From positions 1 through 26,874 of the forward strand of contig JBGAIH010000047.1 of the NCBI GenBank assembly GCA_044225675.1: a stretch of DNA of 26,874 nt. Reading direction: 5' to 3'. Below the pieces are notes generated by a model. It saw only the letters and a list, made by a program, of their open reading frames with translations, did not search any database and had not been told where the DNA came from. Source of the DNA: JACMQX01 sp044225675. Lineage in GTDB: Bacteria > Pseudomonadota > Gammaproteobacteria > Burkholderiales > Burkholderiaceae_C. How positions within the stretch are numbered: the stretch's first letter is position 1; each line of letters starts with the position of its first letter. This document shows positions 1 through 6,705 of the stretch, one piece after another. Made by a program: the position numbers and the translations under genes.

Positions 1-980
1 GCCATCGAGCCCGTGGCATCGATCAGGAAGACCAGGTCCAGCCGCGCCGGTGCGGCCGCCGCGCGGGCGTCGAGCACCACCTCGACCGCGCTCTTCTGGC
101 CCCGTTGCAGAAAGCCCCGGCTCTGGCGGCCGTCCTTGCGCACCGCAACTTCGTACAGCGCGGCGCGGCCGGCGTCGAACGCGTCGGGGTGAAGCCAGAC
201 GCGGCCGCTGGTGTCGGTGCGCGCCCACATCGCTGCGCCGCTCGCGGCCCGCACCGCGACCTCGGCATCGGCGACGCCACGGCCGGATGCATCGCGCACC
301 TGCAGCAGGTAGCGGTCGCGCACGTCACGGGCGCGGTGGGCCACGCGGGTGCGGTCGCGGAAGGCGAGGTAGGCGCTGAAGTCGGCGTTGTCGTCGACCA
401 TGCCGGCCGTGACCGGGCCGGCGGCCTGGTTCTGGCGCTGCGCGGCAAGGGGGGCGGGCGCGGCGGCAGGCGCTGGAGGGCGGGGCGGCGCGAAGAGCGC
501 GTCGCCCCGCGATTCGGCGGCCGCCTTGCCGGCAGCGCCCGAGGTGCCCGAGGCGGCGGCATCCGCAGCCGGCGCGGGCACGGCTGCCGGCGCATGCATC
601 GGCGCAGGCAGCGGAGTGGCCTTGCGCAGGCGTCCCTCGGACTCGCCCCGTGCGTCCTCGCGCGATGCGGCGGAGGACTCGGGCCGCTCAACCAGGGCGC
701 CGGGTCGCGGCGTGGGCCAGGGCCGGTCGTCACCCTGGGCCGTGCCGGGCACTTCGCGCGTCTGGATCGGGCGCGCACAATGCGGCGCCGACGGGGCGTG
801 GAAGTTGGGCCGGGTCACGGCCACGGGCAGCGTGGGGGTGGGCGGGGCGGGCTCGGGCCAGCCCGTGCCGCCCGGCGGCATCACGGCAGGCGAGCGGGCG
901 GTCGCGCCGCAGGCGGCCAGCAGCAGTTGGGTGCCCAGCAGGGCGATCACGATCTTGCGTTGGGTCGGTGTGCTCATCAT
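1..980 (-). CDS. von Willebrand A domain lipoprotein, 3' end outside window
   Basis: The first 326 residues are present and the rest lies beyond base 1. The N-terminus is a lipoprotein signal peptide: a lysine/arginine pair near residues 8-9, a hydrophobic stretch and a lipobox LLAAC with the lipidated Cys at 24. A long Pro/Ala-rich linker (about 30-200) follows, then a region of about 215-310 that reads like a carboxypeptidase-regulatory or Ig-like beta sandwich. At the edge a von Willebrand A domain begins with LDLVFLIDATGSM, whose D321-A-T-G-S is the MIDAS metal site. The start is the first of two adjacent ATG codons; the second, at 977, is equally possible. It diverges from the sigma factor gene, so the two may share regulation. 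The envelope location is well supported; ligand and function are unknown. Confidence 0.8.
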   Translation of the reverse strand, partial: MMSTPTQRKIVIALLGTQLLLAACGATARSPAVMPPGGTGWPEPAPPTPTLPVAVTRPNFHAPSAPHCARPIQTREVPGTAQGDDRPWPTPRPGALVERPESSAASREDARGESEGRLRKATPLPAPMHAPAAVPAPAADAAASGTSGAAGKAAAESRGDALFAPPRPPAPAAAPAPLAAQRQNQAAGPVTAGMVDDNADFSAYLAFRDRTRVAHRARDVRDRYLLQVRDASGRGVADAEVAVRAASGAAMWARTDTSGRVWLHPDAFDAGRAALYEVAVRKDGRQSRGFLQRGQKSAVEVVLDARAAAAPARLDLVFLIDATGSM

Positions 981-1104
981 CAGTACCTTGCGTGGTGGAG
1001 ACGCAGGCTGAAACGGCGCACGGGCGCGGGCGGGGTGATTTTTTTGCGCAGGTTTAACCCCGATACATGGCGAGCGCCGTACAACGCAATGTGAAAATCT
1101 CCCC
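981..1104. promoter_or_regulatory. Divergent promoter region between vWA lipoprotein and sigma factor
   Basis: These 124 bases separate two head-to-head genes and must hold promoters for both. A run of seven T at 1039-1045 is the only AT-rich patch. I found no convincing sigma-70 hexamer pair. A weak ECF-like pair can be drawn for the sigma gene (TTAACC at 1054-1059 and CGTACA at 1078-1083, 18 bases apart), but the match is poor and the boxes are a guess. Confidence 0.3.
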
Positions 1105-1722
1105 ATGCCCCTGGCCGACATGCCCGACGACCAACTGATGCTGGCCTATGCAGGCGGCGATGCGGACGCGTTCGACGCGCTGTATGCGCGCCATGAGGGC
1201 GCGCTGTTCCGCTTCGTGCGGCGGCTGCTGGGCGCGCCGCTCGCGGCGCAGGCCGACGAGGTGTTCCAGGACACCTGGATGCGCATCGTCGCCGCGCGCG
1301 CCAGCTATGCCCCGCAGGGCGCCTCCTGGCGCACCTGGGCCTTCACCATCGCGCACCATGCGGCCATGGACCGCCTGCGCGTGAGCGGACGTGAAGTCGG
1401 CCTGGGCCCTGCCGATGCCCGCGACGATGCCGACGATCCGATGGACTGGCTGCAGGGCGCTGTCGATCTGGCCCATCCGTCGGCGGAAGACACGGCCTTC
1501 TGGCGCGCCGCCGGCCAGCAGCTGCTGCATTGCCTCGATGAGCTGCCCGAGGCGCAGCGCGCGGCCTTTCTGCTGCACCATGAAGACGGCGCGACGGTCG
1601 AAGACCTGGCCGAACGGCTCGGGCTGGCTTTCGAGACGGCCAAGAGCCGGCTGCGCTATGCGCTACAGAAGCTGCGCGGCTGCATGCGCCGCTACCTCGA
1701 CGTGCTGGAGGGCCCGGCATGA
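1105..1722 (+). CDS. ECF-type RNA polymerase sigma factor
   Basis: A 205-residue protein with the two-domain layout of extracytoplasmic-function sigma factors. Region 2 (about 20-92) contains DEVFQDTWMRIV and the WRTWAFTIAHHAAMDRLR segment that contacts the -10 element. Region 4 (about 140-195) contains LPEAQRAAFLLHH and the helix-turn-helix VEDLAERLGLAFETAKSRLR, which reads the -35 element. The linker is rich in Asp and Pro. No strong Shine-Dalgarno sequence precedes the ATG, and a second ATG at residue 6 could also be used. The stop overlaps the next gene's start by four bases (ATGA), the arrangement of many sigma/anti-sigma pairs. The regulon is unknown; the divergent vWA lipoprotein is the most likely direct target by position alone. 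Confidence 0.9.
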   Translation: MPLADMPDDQLMLAYAGGDADAFDALYARHEGALFRFVRRLLGAPLAAQADEVFQDTWMRIVAARASYAPQGASWRTWAFTIAHHAAMDRLRVSGREVGLGPADARDDADDPMDWLQGAVDLAHPSAEDTAFWRAAGQQLLHCLDELPEAQRAAFLLHHEDGATVEDLAERLGLAFETAKSRLRYALQKLRGCMRRYLDVLEGPA

Positions 1723-3056
1723 CGCAGCTGCGCGACGCCCGCTTCGTCCAGGCGCTGGCGCATGCGCCCGATGCGCAGATGCAGCCGCAGGCGAGCACGC
1801 GCGCGGCGATCCGGGCGGCGGCTGTGCGTGCCGTGGCTGTGCCTGCCGTGGCTGTGCCTGCCGTGGCCGCTGCTGCGGCCGATACACCGGCCGTTCCGTC
1901 GGCCGTCACCCCGGTTGATGCCGCGCCGCAGCGCAGTGGGCGGAGGCACTGGCAGAGCTTGTGGCAGAGCTTGTGGCACGGCGCCGGCGCGGGCCGTGGT
2001 GCGTCGAGCCGCGCTCCTTGGAATGCCGCGTTCGCGACCGTGCTGCTGGCCGGAGTGATCACCCTGCTCTGGCACGGAGAAGAGATCCCCGATGCGCGGC
2101 GTGCCGATCCGCCGATGCCGAAGGAGTCGGCCGGGCCTCTGCCGCCTTCGCCTGCGTCCGTGCCAACGCCAACGCCAACGCCAACGCCAACGCCAACGCC
2201 AGCACCTGCACCTGCACCTGCACCTGCACCTGCGGCCGGTTCGGCCGAAGGCTTCGCACGGGGCCAGGGCGCTGCGCCCGGCGCACGTGCAGCGCCGCAA
2301 GCGCCGCGCCCCGCCAGCCCCGCCGCCCGGTCCGAGGCGGCGCGAGAGAACAGTGTCGCGGTCGCGCCAAGTCCACCCGCAGCGAGCCAGAAAGCCGCAG
2401 CCCCGGCGGCGGCCGACGCTGCGGAGCAGCGCGCCGACGAGCGCGCGCGGGGCCGTGTGGCGGACGCGCCAGCAGCGGCCTCGGCTGCCGCACCAGCACC
2501 AGCACCAGCACCAGCACCAGCACCAGCACCAGCACCAGCACCAGCACCAGCACCAGCACCAGCACCAGCACCAGCACCAGCACCAGCACCAGCACCAGCG
2601 GCGCGTCCCGTTGCGCCCGCCGCGCCTGCTGCAATGGCGCCGCCTGCGCTCTCAGCGCCTCGGGCGGCTCGCGCCGCAGCGCCTGTCGACCTCACGGTCC
2701 TGGACCGATGGACGCAGGCGCGCATCACGCTCGGTGCCCGCACCGCCACCGTGGAGCAGGCCCAGGCAACGGGGCTCGCCGCGCGGCTACGCGCCCTGGT
2801 GCTGGCCCTTGGCGCAGCGGCCGACGCGGTGCCTGCGCCGCCGGGCGCCGAGCCGTCCGGCCTGCGGGTGGAACTGCGCGACGCGACCGAGGCGCTGGCC
2901 GTGCTCACGGCCGACACCGTCCCCGGCGCCGATGGGCGGGTGGCGGTGCGCTGGCAGACCCTGCGCGACGGGCGCGAGTCCACGCGCTCTGCGCGGATCG
3001 ACGCCAGCCTGGCGCAGGCGCTGGTGGACGAGGCCGCGCGGCTCACCGCCCGCTGA
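1719..3056 (+). CDS. Putative anti-sigma-like membrane protein with low-complexity repeats
   Basis: A 445-residue protein with no family I recognise. Its start overlaps the sigma gene stop (ATGA), implying translational coupling. Residues 1-100 would be cytoplasmic. They hold a fivefold-periodic Val/Ala tract (36-50) and a doubled WQSL unit (78-85). One membrane span lies at about 101-118. The outer part has Pro-Thr dipeptides (149-160), Pro-Ala dipeptides (161-172), a second long Pro-Ala tract (259-294), and a C-terminal domain (about 310-445) with mixed strands and helices. Position, topology and overlap suggest an anti-sigma factor, but I see no zinc-binding HxxxCxxC motif, so this role is inference. 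The rod-like Pro-Ala tract may span the periplasm. The gene is unusually rich in tandem repeats, so allele length may vary between strains. Confidence 0.65.
   Translation: MTQLRDARFVQALAHAPDAQMQPQASTRAAIRAAAVRAVAVPAVAVPAVAAAAADTPAVPSAVTPVDAAPQRSGRRHWQSLWQSLWHGAGAGRGASSRAPWNAAFATVLLAGVITLLWHGEEIPDARRADPPMPKESAGPLPPSPASVPTPTPTPTPTPTPAPAPAPAPAPAAGSAEGFARGQGAAPGARAAPQAPRPASPAARSEAARENSVAVAPSPPAASQKAAAPAAADAAEQRADERARGRVADAPAAASAAAPAPAPAPAPAPAPAPAPAPAPAPAPAPAPAPAPAPAARPVAPAAPAAMAPPALSAPRAARAAAPVDLTVLDRWTQARITLGARTATVEQAQATGLAARLRALVLALGAAADAVPAPPGAEPSGLRVELRDATEALAVLTADTVPGADGRVAVRWQTLRDGRESTRSARIDASLAQALVDEAARLTAR
1824..1868 (+). repeat. Three tandem 15-bp units inside the membrane protein gene
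   Basis: Three head-to-tail 15-base units, starting at 1824, 1839 and 1854, differ by one or two bases. They encode V-R-A-V-A followed by V-P-A-V-A twice (residues 36-50) in the predicted cytoplasmic part. The unit length is a multiple of three, so gain or loss keeps the frame. Confidence 0.9.
1950..1973 (+). repeat. Two tandem 12-bp units encoding WQSL
   Basis: Two identical 12-base units (tggcagagcttg) are followed by a partial third copy (tggcac). They encode Trp-Gln-Ser-Leu twice and then Trp-His, just before the predicted membrane span. The frame is preserved on slippage. Confidence 0.9.
2163..2234 (+). repeat. Hexanucleotide tracts: six ccaacg, then cctgca copies
   Basis: Six perfect ccaacg units (2163-2198) encode Pro-Thr. 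One ccagca unit follows, then four perfect cctgca units (2205-2228) and a cctgcg variant, encoding Pro-Ala. Two different hexamers in one block suggest separate rounds of slippage expansion. The tract lies just after the membrane span. Confidence 0.95.
2493..2600 (+). repeat. Seventeen perfect ccagca hexamers plus one variant
   Basis: Seventeen exact ccagca units fill 2493-2594 and end in a ccagcg unit, coding for an 18-fold Pro-Ala repeat (residues 259-294). The lack of any base change across 102 bases points to recent expansion or active slippage. Codon choice differs from the Pro-Ala block at 2205, so the two blocks arose separately. Confidence 0.97.
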
Positions 3057-3083
3057 CGGCCTGCGCTGCCTCACTCTACTGCC

Positions 3084-3860
3084 TCACTCGTGCCTGAACT
3101 CGGCCTTGCGCTTGTTGACGAAGGCGTCCATGCCTTCCTTCTGATCGGCCGTGGCAAAGAGGGCGTGGAACATGCGGCGCTCGAACATCACGCCGTCGGA
3201 CAGGCTGCCCTCGAACGACCGGTTGACCGATTCCTTGGCTGCCATCACCGCGATCTGCGAGAACTCGCTGATGATCAGCGCCGCGCCCAGGACCTCGTCC
3301 ATGAGCTTGTCGAGGGGCACCACGCGGCTGACCAGGCCGGCGCGCTCGGCTTCGGTCGCGTCCATCATGCGGCCGGTCAGGGCCAGGTCCATGGCCTTGG
3401 ACTTGCCCACCGCGCGCGGCAGGCGCTGCGTGCCGCCCGCGCCGGGGATGATGCCCAGCTTGATCTCGGGCTGGCCGAACCTGGCGTTGTCGGCGGCGAT
3501 GATGAAGTCGCACATCATCGCCAGTTCGCAGCCGCCGCCGAGCGCGAAGCCGCTCACGGCCGCGATCACCGGCTTGCGCACGCTGCGGATGGTCTCCCAG
3601 TTGCGCGTGATGTAGTCGCCCTTGTAGACGTCGGCGAAGGTGTAGGTCGCCATGGCACCGATGTCGGCGCCGGCCGCGAAGGCCTTCTCGCTGCCGGTGA
3701 CGATCATGCAGCCGATCTGCGGGTCGGCGTCAAAGGCCTTCAGGGCCTCGCCCAGCTCGTCCATCAGCGCGTTGTTCAGCGCATTGAGCTGCTTGGGCCG
3801 GTTCAGGGTGACGATGCCGACCTTGCCTTCGGTGCGGACGATGATGTTCTCAAAAGCCAT
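3084..3860 (-). CDS. Enoyl-CoA hydratase (crotonase family, PaaF-like role possible)
   Basis: A 258-residue short-chain enoyl-CoA hydratase, which adds water across trans-2-enoyl-CoA in the cytoplasm. Crotonase landmarks are complete: FAAGADIGAM for the CoA pocket, the oxyanion-hole segment GFALGGGCELAM with the first catalytic Glu, and FGQPEIKLGIIPGAGGTQRL with the second. Having both Glu residues marks a true hydratase, unlike PaaG next door. The start was placed at the ATG ending at 3860, preceded by a clear ggagaa ribosome site; an upstream in-frame ATG at 3908 would add residues unlike the family. It diverges from paaG-paaI-paaK. It resembles general short-chain hydratases as much as E. 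coli PaaF, so a role in phenylacetate breakdown rests on position. Confidence 0.9.
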   Translation of the reverse strand: MAFENIIVRTEGKVGIVTLNRPKQLNALNNALMDELGEALKAFDADPQIGCMIVTGSEKAFAAGADIGAMATYTFADVYKGDYITRNWETIRSVRKPVIAAVSGFALGGGCELAMMCDFIIAADNARFGQPEIKLGIIPGAGGTQRLPRAVGKSKAMDLALTGRMMDATEAERAGLVSRVVPLDKLMDEVLGAALIISEFSQIAVMAAKESVNRSFEGSLSDGVMFERRMFHALFATADQKEGMDAFVNKRKAEFRHE

Positions 3861-3881
3861 GGGGTTCTCCTTCTGGCGCCA

Positions 3882-3887
3882 ACTATA
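3882..3887 (-). promoter_or_regulatory. Candidate -10 element of the enoyl-CoA hydratase gene
   Basis: Read on the minus strand this is TATAGT, five of six matches to the sigma-70 -10 consensus. It lies 21 bases upstream of the ATG, leaving room for the ggagaa ribosome site. The best -35 (TTGGTT, 19-base spacer) overlaps the palindrome at 3907-3922, so a bound repressor would block it. Confidence 0.45.
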
Positions 3888-3906
3888 ACCAAGCGGCACA
3901 TTCGCC

Positions 3907-3922
3907 AACCAATCGGTCGGTT
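3907..3922. promoter_or_regulatory. Imperfect palindrome, candidate TetR-type (PaaR-like) operator
   Basis: Sixteen bases read aaccaatcggtcggtt. The outer arms AACC and GGTT are perfect inverted repeats and further symmetric matches lie inside (AACC-n-A-n-CG-n-T-n-GGTT). It sits between the divergent hydratase and paaG genes and overlaps the likely -35 regions of both. A 12-base direct repeat with one mismatch (3895-3906 and 3937-3948) flanks it, 42 bases apart. TetR-family PaaR repressors control phenylacetate genes in several bacteria, so this is the best operator candidate; no paaR gene is in the window. Confidence 0.5.
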
Positions 3923-3967
3923 AATCGAGGTTTGGTGGTACATTCGCCGCGAAGGAGACAAGCACCC

Positions 3968-4832
3968 ATGGCCGAACCCACGGTTCCATCCACTGCGCCC
4001 GCCACCGTGCCTGCCACGGTGCTCTACACCGAGCAGGGCGCCGTCGGCATCGTCACGCTCAACCGCCCGCAGGCGCTCAACAGCTTCACGCGGCAGATGC
4101 ACCACGACCTGTGGGCCGCGCTCGACCGGGCCGAGGCCAATCCGGCGATCCGCGCGCTGGTGATCACCGGCGCCGGGCGCGGCTTCTGCGCCGGAGCCGA
4201 TCTGGCGGAGTTCGACTTCACGCCGGGGCCGGGGCTGGTCGAGCGCGCCAACCCGGGCCCGATCATCGAGCAGGCCTTCAATCCCAGCACGCGCCGCCTG
4301 GTGGCGCTGCGCATGCCCACGGTCGCGGCCGTCAACGGCGTGGCCGCAGGCGCGGGCGCCTCGTTCGCGATGGCCTGCGACATCACGCTGGCGGCGCACA
4401 ACGCCAGCTTCATCCAGGCATTCAGCAAGATCGGCCTCATTCCCGACGCGGGCGGCAGCTGGTTCCTCGCGCAGCGCGCAGGCCTGGCGCGCGCCATGGG
4501 CGCTGCGATGCTCGGCGACAAGCTCGGCGCCCAGGACGCCAAGGCCTGGGGCCTGATCTGGGACGTGGTGCCCGAAGGCGAGGACTGCGTGGCCGCCGCG
4601 GTGCAACTGGCCGCACGCCTGGCCACGATGCCCACNNNNNNNNNNNNNNNNNNNNNNNNNNNNNNNNNNNNNNNNCACGCGCCAGCTGCTGCGCGGCGCC
4701 GCCACGCGCGATCTCGATGCCCAGCTGGACGTCGAGCGCGACACGCAGTCGGCCCTCGGGCGGACCCACGACTACATCGAGGGCGTGCAGGCTTTCCTGC
4801 AGAAGCGCCCCGCGCAGTTCAAGGGCGAATGA
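3968..4832 (+). CDS. paaG: PaaG, ring-1,2-epoxyphenylacetyl-CoA isomerase, interrupted by N run
   Basis: PaaG converts the ring epoxide of phenylacetyl-CoA to the oxepin in aerobic phenylacetate degradation. The crotonase fold is clear: RPQALNSFTRQMHHDLW, GAGRGFCAGADL, VNGVAAGAGASFAMACD and FSKIGLIPDAGGSWFL. The first catalytic Glu of hydratases is replaced (AGASFAM) and the Asp of IPDAGG is kept, the isomerase pattern. The N-terminus carries about 15 extra Pro/Thr/Ala residues compared with E. coli PaaG. A 40-base N run interrupts the gene near residue 223. The C-terminal part (TRQLLRGAATRDLDAQLDVE through FLQKRPAQFKGE) resumes in another frame, which I attribute to a wrong gap length rather than a real frameshift. 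A gaaggag site precedes the ATG. The stop overlaps paaI. Confidence 0.92.
4636..4675. other. Assembly gap of 40 N inside paaG
   Basis: Forty ambiguous bases. The paaG frame before the gap and the frame after it differ by one with this length, so the true number of bases must be a multiple of three. By comparison with my memory of E. coli PaaG, only about five codons (15 bases) are missing here. Confidence 0.97.
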
Positions 4833-5365
4833 TGGCGGCCGGCCCTGCAGGCGGCCCCGGTGCCGGCGACCGTGCAGCCTCCGGGTCCCTGCCGGAGCCT
4901 GCGGCGGATCGCGCGTCGGCCCGTGCGTCGGACGATGCTGCGGCCCGCGAGCTGGCCCGCCGGGTCGGCGAGACGATGTTCGCCGGTGACAACGCGTCGC
5001 GCGAGTTTCTGCAGATGGAGCTGATCGGCTGCGAGCCGGGCCGCGCGGTCATGCGCATGACGGTGCGCGAGCCGATGCTCAACGGCCACCGCATCTGCCA
5101 CGGCGGGCTGATCTTCACGCTGGCGGACTCCACGTTCGCCTTCGCCTGCAACAGCCACAACAAGGTGGCCGTTGCGGCCGGCTGCAGCATCGAGTTCCTC
5201 AAGCCCGGCCAGCTGGGCGACGTGCTCACCTGCGAGGGCCGCGAGCAGACCCTGTCGGGCCGCCATGGCATCTACGACATGACCGTGACCAACCAGCGCG
5301 GCGAGGTGATCGCGCTGTTCCGCGGCAAGAGCGCGCAGATCCAGGGCAGCATCGTGCCGGCCTGA
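4829..5365 (+). CDS. paaI: PaaI, phenylacetyl-CoA pathway hotdog thioesterase
   Basis: A 178-residue 4HBT/hotdog-fold thioesterase. PaaI hydrolyses hydroxyphenylacetyl-CoA and related dead-end thioesters, releasing CoA when the ring epoxide pathway stalls. The active-site helix GHRICHGGLIFTLADSTFAFACNS contains the conserved His-Gly-Gly and catalytic Asp, and the strand AAGCSIEFLKPGQLGD is typical. The first ATG overlaps the paaG stop (ATGA), so translation is probably coupled. A second ATG follows at once. The N-terminus is about 35-40 residues longer than E. coli PaaI and is Ala/Gly/Pro-rich, so the real start may lie further in, for example near the MFAGDN segment. It forms an operon with paaG and paaK. 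Confidence 0.93.
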   Translation: MMAAGPAGGPGAGDRAASGSLPEPAADRASARASDDAAARELARRVGETMFAGDNASREFLQMELIGCEPGRAVMRMTVREPMLNGHRICHGGLIFTLADSTFAFACNSHNKVAVAAGCSIEFLKPGQLGDVLTCEGREQTLSGRHGIYDMTVTNQRGEVIALFRGKSAQIQGSIVPA

Positions 5366-5400
5366 GACCCTCATCCCCACCGAGAAGCCACGGAGACACC

Positions 5401-6693
5401 ATGAAGCGCTTTGCCCTCGACCCGATCGAAAAGGCCAGCGTCGACGAGCTGCGCGCCCTGCAGCTCAAGCGGCTGAAGGCCACGCTGCGCCACGCGTATG
5501 ACAACTCGCTGGTCTACCGCGTGAAGTTCGACGAGGCGGGCGTCCATCCGGACGACTGCCAGTCGCTGGCTGACCTCGCGAAGTTCCCGTTCACCACCAA
5601 GAAGGACCTGCGCGACAGCTACCCCTTCGGCATGTTCGCGGTCCCGCGCGAGCATTGCGTGCGCATCCATGCCTCCAGCGGCACGACCGGCAAGCCGACG
5701 GTGGTGGGCTACACCGCCAACGACGTCGCCATGTGGTCCGACTGCGTGGCCCGCAGCATCCGCGCGGCCGGCGCACGCCCCGGCGACCTGGTGCATGTGA
5801 GCTATGGCTATGGCCTCTTCACCGGCGGCCTCGGCGCGCACTACGGCGCCGAGCGGCTGGGCCTCACGGTGGTCCCGTTCGGCGGCGGCCAGACCGAGCG
5901 GCAGGTGCAGCTCCTCAACGACTTCCGGCCCGACATCATCATGGTCACGCCCAGCTACATGCTGGCCATCGCCGACGAGTTCGAGAAGCAGGGGCTCGAT
6001 CCGGCGCAATCGTCGCTGCGCATCGGCATCTTCGGCGCCGAGCCATGGACCAACGACATGCGCCAGGCGATCGAGCGGCGGCTCGGGCTCGACGCGGTGG
6101 ACATCTACGGGCTGTCGGAGGTCATCGGCCCCGGCGTGGCCAGCGAATGCGTCGAAACCAAGGACGGCCCGACGATCTGGGAGGACCACTTCTATCCCGA
6201 AATCATCCACCCCGAAACCGGCGCGCCGGTGGCCGATGGCAAGATGGGGGAGCTGGTGTTCACCAGCCTGACCAAGGAGGCGCTGCCGATCATCCGCTAC
6301 CGCACGCGCGACCTCACGCGGCTGCTGCCGGGCACCGCGCGCACGATGCGCCGCATGGAGAAGATCACCGGCCGCAGCGACGACATGATGATCGTGCGCG
6401 GCGTCAACGTGTTCCCGACGCAGATCGAGGAGCTGATCCTCAAGCGCGCCGAACTCGCGCCGCACTACCAGTGCATCCTCACGCTCGACGGCCCGCTGGA
6501 CGCGCTCACCGTGGCGGTGGAGACGCGCCCGGGCATCGACCCGCGGGGCGCGGCAGCACAGGCCGCGGCCGCACTGCTGCAGTACGAGATCAAGACCTAC
6601 GTGGGCACCAGCGCCCGCATCGAGCTGCGCACCGAGGGTGGCGTCGAGCGCAGCATGGGCAAGGCCAAGCGGGTGCTGGACAAGCGGCGCTGA
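5401..6693 (+). CDS. paaK: Phenylacetate-CoA ligase
   Basis: A 430-residue AMP-forming ligase that activates phenylacetate with ATP and CoA, the entry step of the paa pathway. The length matches the family. Adenylation motifs are present: the P-loop ASSGTTGKPTVVGYT (91-105), the YGLSEVIGPGVASEC segment, and the hinge region TRDLTRLL with ITGRSDDMMIVRGVNVFPTQ. The C-terminal domain ends with RSMGKAKRVLDKR, holding the catalytic Lys region. It begins 35 bases after paaI with a ggag ribosome site, as the third gene of the paaGIK operon. No terminator is visible before the convergent DUF3108 gene 12 bases downstream. Genes for the epoxidase (paaABCE) and the ring-opening enzyme (paaZ) are not in the window and must lie elsewhere. 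Confidence 0.96.
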   Translation: MKRFALDPIEKASVDELRALQLKRLKATLRHAYDNSLVYRVKFDEAGVHPDDCQSLADLAKFPFTTKKDLRDSYPFGMFAVPREHCVRIHASSGTTGKPTVVGYTANDVAMWSDCVARSIRAAGARPGDLVHVSYGYGLFTGGLGAHYGAERLGLTVVPFGGGQTERQVQLLNDFRPDIIMVTPSYMLAIADEFEKQGLDPAQSSLRIGIFGAEPWTNDMRQAIERRLGLDAVDIYGLSEVIGPGVASECVETKDGPTIWEDHFYPEIIHPETGAPVADGKMGELVFTSLTKEALPIIRYRTRDLTRLLPGTARTMRRMEKITGRSDDMMIVRGVNVFPTQIEELILKRAELAPHYQCILTLDGPLDALTVAVETRPGIDPRGAAAQAAAALLQYEIKTYVGTSARIELRTEGGVERSMGKAKRVLDKRR

Positions 6694-6705
6694 AGCCGCG
6701 CAGGC

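Noticed and set aside
1343..3046. A 567-codon minus-strand frame across the sigma and repeat region, rich in Gly-Ala
   Set aside because: The Gly-Ala tracts are the complement of the Pro-Ala repeat, which is open in all six frames. The sigma motifs are on the plus strand.
3968..4832. paaG as a frameshifted pseudogene
   Set aside because: The frame change falls exactly at the N run, and both flanks are well-conserved PaaG sequence, so gap length is the simpler cause.
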